Of a DNA stretch of 5,959 bases, positions 1 through 5,146 are shown in pieces (position 1 is the first letter of the stretch; each line of letters opens with the position of its first letter). The position numbers and the translations under genes are program-made. Under the pieces are notes generated by a model. The model saw only the letters and a program-made list of their open reading frames with translations, was not told the origin of the DNA and searched no databases. The stretch comes from JAKQHY01 sp034429475 (lineage in GTDB: Bacteria > Chloroflexota > Anaerolineae > B4-G1 > SLSP01): NCBI GenBank assembly GCA_034429475.1, contig DAOUGD010000099.1, forward strand, positions 1 through 5,959, given 5' to 3'.

Positions 1-36
1 GGAGAGGGGGAGAGGGGGAGCAGAGGGGCAGAGGAG
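1..36. repeat. Purine-only G/A-rich low-complexity tract
   Basis: Nearly all bases are G or A, arranged as runs of four or five G separated by AGA or CAGA. A 14-nt piece at 7-20 (GGGGAGAGGGGGAG) is identical to 3754-3767, at the 3' end of the third gene. It may be spacer DNA or a low-complexity linker, because the frame of the following gene stays open through it and would read as an Arg/Gly/Glu-rich stretch. Its role is unknown. Confidence 0.6.
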
Positions 37-2104
37 AAATGCAGTTGATCTCCCACAACCCATAACCCACAACCCACAACCCGTTTATCTTGGCATTGAC
101 GTCGGCTCCATCAGCACCAACGTTGTCCTGATTGACGAATCCCGGCAGGTAGTGGCGCGGCGGTATTTGCGGACGGCGGGGCGGCCTTTGGAGGCGGTGC
201 GCCAGGGCTTGTGCGAAATCGGCGCGGAGATGGGCGATGGCGTGGCCGTGCAGGGCGTCGGCGTGACCGGCTCCGGGCGCTACCTCACCGGCTACTTCGT
301 CGGCGCGGACGTGGTCTGCAACGAGATCACGGCGCAGGCGACCGCCGCCGTCCACTTTGACCCGACGGTGGACACGGTCTTCGAGATCGGCGGGCAGGAC
401 AGCAAATACATTCGCCTGGATCGCGGCGCGGTGGTGGACTTCACGATGAACAAGGCCTGCGCCGCCGGCACCGGCTCGTTCCTCGAAGAGCAGGCCGACC
501 GTCTCAAGATTGACATCGCCTGCGACTTCAGCGCGCTAGCGCTGGCGGCGGATGCGCCGGCGGCGCTGGGCGAGCGCTGCACGGTCTTCATGGAGTCCGA
601 CCTCATCCATCACCAGCAGCAGGGCGCGGCAGTGGACGATCTGACGGCGGGACTGGCGTATTCCGTCGCGTACAACTACCTCAACAAAGTCGTCAACGGA
701 CGCGCCATCGGCCAGCGCATCTTCTTCCAGGGCGGCGTCGCCTCCAACGCGGGCGTCGGCGCCGCCTTCCGCCAGCTTCTCGGCAAAGACGTGACCGTTC
801 CGCCGGATCATGACGTCACCGGGGCCATCGGCGCAGCGATTCTGGCGCAGGAATGGCGGATCGGCGGATCGGCGGATCAGCGAACCCGGAACCCGGAACC
901 CAGAACCCAAAACCTTTCGGGCTTCAAGGGCTTCGACTTAACCGAGCACCACTACACCATGCAATCCTTCGAGTGTCGTGCGTGCCCGAATCTGTGCGAG
1001 GTCAGCCGGGTGACGGTGGCGGGCGAGCCGCCGATGTACACCGGCGCGCGCTGTGAGCGTTTCGAGGAGGCGGGCCGCGACCGCAATCGCGCCGCCGACG
1101 TGCCGGATTACGTCGGCGAGCGGCTGGCGCTGTGGCTGGGCGACTACGACGAAGCGCGCGCGTCCCAGGCGGCGGTGAAGGTCGGCCTGCTGCGCACGCT
1201 CACCACCTACGATCTGTTTCCTTACTGGCGCGCGCTGTTTGCCGAATTGGGTGTCGGCTTGGTACTCTCCGATGTAACCAATCCGTATATTGTCAGCGTG
1301 ACGGCAGAGACGGCGACCGCCGAGACGTGCTTCCCGGTCAAGGCGGTGATGGGTCACGTTCACAATTTGCTGGACAAGGGCGTGGACTTCGTCTTTATGC
1401 CGGGGATCATGACCCGCGAAACCATCGCGCCGGGGCAGACGCACAACACGCTCTGCCCCTTCATCCAGGCGTCGCCGTGGATTGCGGCGGCGGCGGTGGA
1501 TATTGCGGCGCGGGGGGCGCGCCCGCTGCACTTCCCGCTGCATCTGCTGTGGGAAGATACGCTGCTCAAAGAATTTCGCCCGCTGACGGACGCGCTGGGC
1601 GTCTCTGCGCGGCGGATGCGGCAGGCCATCGGGGCGGCGCAGGAGGCGCAGCGCGCGTTCGCGGCGGCGGTGCGGGCGCGAGGCGCGGCGGCGATGGCCG
1701 CTCTGGGCGACCAGCCGGCCGTCGTTCTAGTGGGACGCGCTTACAACGTGTACGATCCCGGCCTGAACCAGGATTTACCCTACAAGATTCGCAAACTCGG
1801 CGTGACGCCGTTGCCGTTGGATTATCTGCCGCTGGCCGCGACGGACGTTTCCGACCATTTCGAGGATATGTACTGGCGAAGCGGGCAGGACATTCTGGCG
1901 GCGGCGCGGTTGATCCGGCAAAGTCCCAACCTGCACGCGCTGTACATCACCAACTTCGCCTGCGGGCCAGACTCGTTCATCCTCAGCTTCTTCCGCCGTG
2001 AGTTGGGCGCGCAGCCGTTCCTGGAACTGGAATTCGACGATCACACCGCAGATGCAGGTGTCATTACCCGCTGCGAGGCGTTTTTTGACAGTCTGAGGTT
2101 ATAA
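2..2104 (+). CDS. 2-hydroxyacyl-CoA dehydratase activase (ASKHA) fused to HgdB-like DUF2229-type domain, 5' end not resolved
   Basis: This is an ATP-dependent activator of the HgdC/BadF/BcrA family, with an iron-sulfur HgdB-like domain behind it. Members hydrolyse ATP to push a low-potential electron into a partner; the partner and substrate here are unknown. The frame has no stop back to base 2 and no ATG/GTG/TTG before GTG 152. That GTG cannot be the true start, because the phosphate motif YLGIDVGSIST lies upstream at 86-118. Numbered from 152, visible motifs are GVTGSGRY (37-44), FEIGGQDSK (77-85), CAAGTGSFLE (C103), RCTVFMESD (C143) and FQGGVASN. C103 and C143 match the cluster ligands of HgdC. 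After a repeat-coded linker (238-255) come CRACPNLCEV (C275, C278, C282), C301, and the HgdB-like region with C393, C435 and C604, ending in DDHTADAGVITRCEAF. The domain resembles the second of two ASKHA domains in about 1,400-residue relatives, so a first one may lie upstream. Family call firm; start unknown. Confidence 0.9.
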   Translation, partial: ERGRGGAEGQRRNAVDLPQPITHNPQPVYLGIDVGSISTNVVLIDESRQVVARRYLRTAGRPLEAVRQGLCEIGAEMGDGVAVQGVGVTGSGRYLTGYFVGADVVCNEITAQATAAVHFDPTVDTVFEIGGQDSKYIRLDRGAVVDFTMNKACAAGTGSFLEEQADRLKIDIACDFSALALAADAPAALGERCTVFMESDLIHHQQQGAAVDDLTAGLAYSVAYNYLNKVVNGRAIGQRIFFQGGVASNAGVGAAFRQLLGKDVTVPPDHDVTGAIGAAILAQEWRIGGSADQRTRNPEPRTQNLSGFKGFDLTEHHYTMQSFECRACPNLCEVSRVTVAGEPPMYTGARCERFEEAGRDRNRAADVPDYVGERLALWLGDYDEARASQAAVKVGLLRTLTTYDLFPYWRALFAELGVGLVLSDVTNPYIVSVTAETATAETCFPVKAVMGHVHNLLDKGVDFVFMPGIMTRETIAPGQTHNTLCPFIQASPWIAAAAVDIAARGARPLHFPLHLLWEDTLLKEFRPLTDALGVSARRMRQAIGAAQEAQRAFAAAVRARGAAAMAALGDQPAVVLVGRAYNVYDPGLNQDLPYKIRKLGVTPLPLDYLPLAATDVSDHFEDMYWRSGQDILAAARLIRQSPNLHALYITNFACGPDSFILSFFRRELGAQPFLELEFDDHTADAGVITRCEAFFDSLRL
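31..41 (+). promoter_or_regulatory. Candidate ribosome binding site and ATG, out of frame with the activase
   Basis: GAGGAG (31-36) is followed by ATG at 39-41, a close but usable spacing. In the present sequence this ATG reads only MQLISHNP and stops at TAA 63-65 inside the 7-bp repeat array. The activase frame is offset from it. If two of the four repeat units, including the one that carries TAA, were absent, the ATG would run directly into VYLGIDVGS. It may be a real start that is switched off here, or chance. Confidence 0.3.
52..82. repeat. Four tandem 7-bp units (CCCACAA/CCCATAA) just before the activase domain
   Basis: Units lie at 52-58, 59-65, 66-72 and 73-79, with a partial CCC at 80-82. 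Read in another phase they are AACCCNN, the same consensus as the array at 883-914. The array ends one base before the GTT-TAT codons that begin the conserved YLGIDVGS motif, so it borders the domain exactly. Since 7 is not a multiple of 3, each unit gained or lost changes the frame between anything upstream and the activase. Confidence 0.85.
855..914. repeat. In-frame composite microsatellite: three 8-bp units then four 7-bp units between two protein domains
   Basis: GGCGGATC occurs three times without change (855-862, 863-870, 871-878). After four bases come AACCCGG (883-889), AACCCGG (890-896), AACCCAG (897-903), AACCCAA (904-910) and a partial AACC. The tract lies inside the activase gene and encodes a linker including QRTRNPEPRTQNL, exactly where the ASKHA domain ends and the cysteine-rich domain begins. 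Neither unit is a multiple of 3. Losing one 7-bp unit would bring in TAA at 939-941; gaining one would run to a stop at 1054-1056. Confidence 0.9.
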
Positions 2105-2107
2105 AGA

Positions 2108-2548
2108 ATGGATACAAGAACTCCTTTTTCGGTCACTCTGGTAAGAGGTTGTTTTGTAGATGTAGGCATTTTGATTCTATGTTGTAGTCTTCTGTGGTTA
2201 GGTCGCTGTTTGCTATCATCTCGACCACCTAAGACGCCTGTCTACCCAGATTCAGTTTTGAATCGTAAAGCTTTATCTGATGGCTGTATATCTATATTTA
2301 CCACATACTATGAGGTTTCAGCGTCCCCTCAAGAAGTACTTGATTTTTATAAAGAGAATGGGGCGCTGTGTCGTGAAGCAGTTAAGGATATTGACACTGA
2401 AAGAACAGGGCAACGGTGTGAGGGAAAAGCGAGATTTTTAGGAAAGTATTTTGTATCTATAGATTTTGACTCATATGCGATCAAAGGGATTACAACTTAC
2501 TTCTTGGAGATTTGGTGGCGGAAGTGCTCATCAGAATTGTGTTTGTGA
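2108..2548 (+). CDS. Small AT-rich membrane-anchored protein of unknown function
   Basis: This protein of 146 residues has one likely transmembrane segment at about residues 17-36 (VDVGILILCCSLLWLG...), preceded by a short N-terminus with Arg, then a Pro-rich stretch (RPPKTPVYP) and a soluble domain. The piece TYYEVSASPQEVLDFYKENG (67-85) resembles a pattern seen in small Chloroflexota membrane or lipoproteins, in which a strand is followed by 'xSPEEVxxFY'; this likeness is from memory only. Cysteines at 60, 88, 104, 140 and 145 lie after the membrane segment. A GAGG at 2095-2098, inside the end of the previous gene, is a plausible ribosome binding site, and the start is only 3 nt after that gene's stop, suggesting coupled translation. 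Base composition is about 40% GC by hand count, in sharp contrast with both neighbours, which points to recent acquisition. No function can be assigned. Confidence 0.75.
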   Translation: MDTRTPFSVTLVRGCFVDVGILILCCSLLWLGRCLLSSRPPKTPVYPDSVLNRKALSDGCISIFTTYYEVSASPQEVLDFYKENGALCREAVKDIDTERTGQRCEGKARFLGKYFVSIDFDSYAIKGITTYFLEIWWRKCSSELCL

Positions 2549-2557
2549 TTGGGGCTA

Positions 2558-2573
2558 GAAAGGTTCGATGATG
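2558..2573 (+). promoter_or_regulatory. Ribosome binding site favouring the second of two adjacent ATG codons
   Basis: GAAAGG at 2558-2563 is 4 nt from ATG 2568 and 7 nt from ATG 2571. The longer spacing is nearer the usual optimum, so translation may start at the second Met, making the product one residue shorter. Confidence 0.5.
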
Positions 2574-3776
2574 ACTAAGACAATATATGTTCCTTATATG
2601 GCCGATCACGCCGTGCCGATGGCGGCGGCGATGCGGCATTATGGCCTCAACGCCGTTGTGATGGACGAGCCGGACGCCGAAAGTCTGGCGATTGGGCAAT
2701 CGCTTTGCCTGGGCAAGGAGTGTCTGCCGTGCTTCACCTGCGTCGGCGACATCGTCAAGCAGTCGCGCAAGCCCGGTTTCAATCCGGCCAACGCGACGCT
2801 CTTTATGCCCACAACGGGCGGGCCGTGTCGCTTCGGGCAGTATCGCGCGCTGCATCGCGTGCTGCTAGACGAGATGGGCTTGCAGGATGTGGAAATCATT
2901 TCTCCGACGGCGGAAAATTCGTATCAGGGCTTCGGCGAGCATCCCGTCCAACTGCGTCTGCTAATCTGGCGCGGGGTGGTAGGCGCGGATTTGCTCCGCA
3001 AACTGCGCTATGAATACCGCCCTTACGAGGTCAACGCCGGCGAAACGGACGCGCTGTATTACGAGCTGCTGTACGCCCTCGCGGACGCCATCGAGACCGG
3101 CAGCGGGCCGCGCGCCGTCAGCGTGATGAAGGAGGCTGCACGCCGTTTCTCTGCGCTGCCCGTCTGCCGTGAGCCGCGCCCTATCATCGGGCTGGTGGGG
3201 GAAATCTACCTGCGCGCCAACGACTTCACCAACCAGGACATTGTGCGGCGCATCGAGTCGCTCGGCGGTGAAGTCTGGGTGGCGACGCTGATGGAGTGGT
3301 TCTACTTCACCAACTACGGCGCCCTTGTCCGCGCGCGGATGACGGGGGATGCGCTCGATTGGCTCAAGACGCAGGCTGCCGATTTGGTACAGCGCCGTAT
3401 CGAGCACGAGATGCTCAAGCCGGTGGCGTCGCTGCTGCGCAACGCCCACGAGACGCCGGTATCCGCCCTGATGGAGAACGACCGCCCGTACTACGACCCC
3501 GCCCTCGGCACCGAATCTGCGTTGAGCATCGGCAAGGCGATTGACTTTGCCAAGTTGGGACTTTCGGGTATCCTTCACGTACTGCCCTTGAATTGTATGC
3601 CCGCCACCACCGTCACCGGCATCGCGCCCAAAGTGCGGCAGGACCTCGACCGCATCCCCTGGCTGGACATCACCTACGACGCGCAGGCCATCACCAACAT
3701 CAACACCCGGCTGGAAGCGTTCATCTACCAGGCGCGGGAGTATGGGAAGCGACGGGGAGAGGGGGAGACAAGCTGA
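2568..3776 (+). CDS. HgdB-like / DUF2229-type iron-sulfur protein, C-terminal partner of the activase
   Basis: At 402 residues it matches the C-terminal segment of large CoA-dehydratase-activase proteins, here on its own. Visible features are a start IYVPYMADHA, then the cysteine motif SLCLGKECLPCFTCVGD (C47, C52, C55, C58), GGPCRFGQYR (C87), a central GLVGEIYLRANDFTNQDIVRRIE segment around 214-236 of the Rossmann-like type seen in HgdB proteins, and LPLNCMPATTV (C343) near the end. These cysteines are the probable iron-sulfur ligands, by family analogy. Role inferred: accepts electrons from, or forms a complex with, the activase-fusion protein two genes upstream; the substrate is unknown. 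It is the third gene of a tight run, 19 nt after the AT-rich gene, and presumably shares its transcript. The last residues (RRGEGETS) are coded by a G/A tract also found at the window start, so the tail may be a repeat-derived extension. Confidence 0.88.
   Translation: MMTKTIYVPYMADHAVPMAAAMRHYGLNAVVMDEPDAESLAIGQSLCLGKECLPCFTCVGDIVKQSRKPGFNPANATLFMPTTGGPCRFGQYRALHRVLLDEMGLQDVEIISPTAENSYQGFGEHPVQLRLLIWRGVVGADLLRKLRYEYRPYEVNAGETDALYYELLYALADAIETGSGPRAVSVMKEAARRFSALPVCREPRPIIGLVGEIYLRANDFTNQDIVRRIESLGGEVWVATLMEWFYFTNYGALVRARMTGDALDWLKTQAADLVQRRIEHEMLKPVASLLRNAHETPVSALMENDRPYYDPALGTESALSIGKAIDFAKLGLSGILHVLPLNCMPATTVTGIAPKVRQDLDRIPWLDITYDAQAITNINTRLEAFIYQAREYGKRRGEGETS
3754..3767. repeat. Purine tract copy forming the 3' end of the HgdB-like gene
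   Basis: GGGGAGAGGGGGAG here is identical over 14 nt to 7-20. It lies inside the final codons of the gene and encodes part of its charged tail. Purine-rich low-complexity sequence can arise independently, so shared descent is not proven. Confidence 0.55.
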
Positions 3777-3814
3777 GGGTGGAGTAAAGGGTCATGAGTG
3801 AGACTACCCGACTG

Positions 3815-3882
3815 ACGACTATCAGACTATTTGACTGACGACTATCAGACTAACGACTATCAGACTAACGACTATCAGACTA
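3815..3882. repeat. Four perfect copies of a 15-bp direct repeat (ACGACTATCAGACTA)
   Basis: Copies lie at 3815-3829, 3838-3852, 3853-3867 and 3868-3882. The last three are directly adjacent, and the first is set off by the 8-nt spacer TTTGACTG. A decayed copy seems to precede them (about 3800-3814). The array fills most of the 119-nt space between the HgdB-like gene and the Eis-like gene and ends three bases before that gene's ribosome binding site. Inside the unit, GACTA occurs twice (GACTATCAGACTA), so the repeat is itself built from a smaller one. No dyad symmetry is evident, and spacers are absent, so it is not CRISPR. Confidence 0.95.
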
Positions 3883-3884
3883 CT

Positions 3885-3898
3885 GGGAGGAAACTGTG
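3885..3898 (+). promoter_or_regulatory. Strong ribosome binding site with GTG start
   Basis: GGGAGG at 3885-3890 lies 5 nt before GTG 3896. The upstream frame is closed by TAA at 3866-3868 in the repeat array, and this is the only well-placed start, so it fixes the N-terminus of the Eis-like protein. Confidence 0.75.
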
Positions 3899-5017
3899 GA
3901 GATCAAGACAAATGACGACGGTCGTTCGCACGGCCGCGAGTTGTGGCCGGACAGTGAGGCGTGGGCCAGCCGCCTGTGGGTGATTGATTACGCCATGCGC
4001 ATCGGCCAGGCGACGGTGCGCATGGCCGGCATCGGCGGGGTGGAGACGCGCTGGAATCAGCGGATGAAAGGGTACGCGCGCCAGCTTTTGGAAGATACGG
4101 TGCGTTATATGCAGGCAGAAGGGTACGCCGTTTCAATGCTGTTCGGCATTGAGAATTTTTACATCAAGTTCGGGTACGTCAGTTGTCTGGCGGCAAGTTC
4201 CTTCAAAATCAAGACGCGCGACGCGGAAGCGGCAGCGGAACGGGCCAGGCCTTATCGGACGCGTTCCATTGCTTCGGCGGATATGCCGGCCGTGCTGGAG
4301 CTATACAACGCGCATAACGCCGACCGCACGGGCAGCATCGTCCGCACGCCGGCGGATTTTATCGAATTTGAGAAGGGGACGTGGTACGGCACGCCGCCGG
4401 AAACCTTGCTCTGGGAAGATGACGCCGGGAAACTCTTGGGCTACGCGGTGTGGGATAAATATCCCAAAGGGGTCAAAGTGGCGGAATTGGAAGCCTGGGA
4501 CGATACGCTGTTTCCCACGATGCTGGCGATGTTTGCGGCGCAGGCGGTGGAAAAACGCTGTGAGGACATCGCCTTCTACATGCCGCCCGATCATCCCTTC
4601 GCGGAGTTCGCGCAGCGCTACGGCGTGGAGTGGACGGTGACGTATCCTCGTTACGGCGCGGGAATGATGCGAATTCTCAACCAGCAGCCCTTATTCGAGA
4701 CCCTCGCCCTGGAACTGGAGCGGCGGTTGGCGGCGTCGCCGCTGGCGGGATATACGGGCGCGCTGTCCCTGGAGACTGATCTGGGGACGACATCCTTGGA
4801 TTTTGCCGCCGGCCATGTGACAGTGAATGGCGACGTTTCGGCGGAACTACGCCTGACGCTGCCGCAATCCGCCTTGATGCAACTGCTGATGGGCTATCGC
4901 CGCGCGCGGGACGTGTTGAACGACCCGGCGGTTTCCTTGACCGGCGAGGGCTTGCCTCTACTCGACGCTCTTTTCCCGAAAGGCGCGCCCTATCCCTGGT
5001 TGGCGGATCATTTTTGA
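3896..5017 (+). CDS. Eis-like N-acetyltransferase (GNAT plus SCP2-type C-terminal domain)
   Basis: A 373-residue acetyl-CoA-dependent N-acetyltransferase of the Eis type. The acetyl-CoA-binding core is VRMAGIGGVETRWNQRMKGYA (41-61), with the R-x-x-G-x-A phosphate loop at R56-A61, then SMLFGIENFYIKFGY (80-94). A second GNAT-like half covers about 120-258 and an SCP2-like domain about 262-370 (LRLTLPQSALMQLLMG). In mycobacterial Eis a Tyr acid and the carboxylate of the C-terminal Phe form the catalytic pair; Y94 and the terminal F373 are in fitting places, an analogy not proven here. Family members acetylate amines such as aminoglycosides; the substrate here is unknown. The N-terminus looks about 20-30 residues shorter than usual, lacking most of the first helix of the fold. 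The gene follows the 15-bp repeat array, is 119 nt from the previous gene, and may be transcribed separately. A hairpin follows. Confidence 0.88.
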   Translation: MEIKTNDDGRSHGRELWPDSEAWASRLWVIDYAMRIGQATVRMAGIGGVETRWNQRMKGYARQLLEDTVRYMQAEGYAVSMLFGIENFYIKFGYVSCLAASSFKIKTRDAEAAAERARPYRTRSIASADMPAVLELYNAHNADRTGSIVRTPADFIEFEKGTWYGTPPETLLWEDDAGKLLGYAVWDKYPKGVKVAELEAWDDTLFPTMLAMFAAQAVEKRCEDIAFYMPPDHPFAEFAQRYGVEWTVTYPRYGAGMMRILNQQPLFETLALELERRLAASPLAGYTGALSLETDLGTTSLDFAAGHVTVNGDVSAELRLTLPQSALMQLLMGYRRARDVLNDPAVSLTGEGLPLLDALFPKGAPYPWLADHF

Positions 5018-5035
5018 GTCTCCATTTGGCAAGCA

Positions 5036-5066
5036 AACCGCGGAGTGTACTTCACACTCCGCGGTT
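5036..5066. terminator. Perfect 13-bp hairpin between convergent genes, probable bidirectional terminator
   Basis: Arms AACCGCGGAGTGT (5036-5048) and ACACTCCGCGGTT (5054-5066) pair without a mismatch around a 5-nt loop, ACTTC. It lies 19 nt after the Eis-like stop and 80 nt beyond the stop of the opposing SUMF1-type gene, where a shared terminator is expected. The T-tracts are weak on both strands (GTGTTTG on +, TTTGCTT on -), so it may act mainly as a stable stem or be factor-assisted. Confidence 0.85.
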
Positions 5067-5116
5067 GTGTTTGAGTTGCCGATGAGGGCGGCGCTTACAG
5101 GATGTCAGGGCTGAAA

Positions 5117-5132
5117 ATCCGTTTCATCCGTT
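5117..5132. repeat. Two ATCCGTT units 9 bp apart, possible remnant of a short repeat
   Basis: ATCCGTT occurs at 5117-5123 and 5126-5132, in the gap between the hairpin and the stop of the SUMF1-type gene. Strings of this kind (ATCCGTTTCATCCGTT) are familiar to me as intergenic repeats in environmental genomes. With only two units, chance is not excluded. Confidence 0.3.
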
Positions 5133-5146
5133 GAGAAGAATCGGTA

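Noticed and set aside
152..154. GTG 152 as the start of the activase gene
   Set aside because: It would remove the phosphate-binding motif YLGIDVGSIST that is plainly encoded in the same frame just upstream.
938..1543. 201-codon open frame on the minus strand
   Set aside because: It is opposite a strongly conserved coding region, is Arg/Gln/His-rich as expected for a GC-rich antisense shadow, and shows no recognisable motif.
1132..2001. 289-codon open frame on the plus strand in another phase
   Set aside because: It overlaps the activase/DUF2229 frame, which carries the conserved cysteines; this one is Gly/Arg/Ala-rich low-complexity sequence.
2104..2570. Insertion sequence carrying the AT-rich gene
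   Set aside because: No transposase-like motif, inverted terminal repeats or target-site duplication is visible around the gene.
2961..3578. 205-codon open frame on the minus strand
   Set aside because: It is antisense to the HgdB-like gene, with shadow-type composition and no motif or ribosome binding site that I can support.
3831..3860. Promoter with TTGACT as -35 and GACTAT as -10
   Set aside because: The -10 element matches only three of six consensus bases, and both hexamers are part of the repeat, so the match is expected by chance.
3815..3882. CRISPR array
   Set aside because: The 15-bp units are adjacent without unique spacers, and no cas gene is near.
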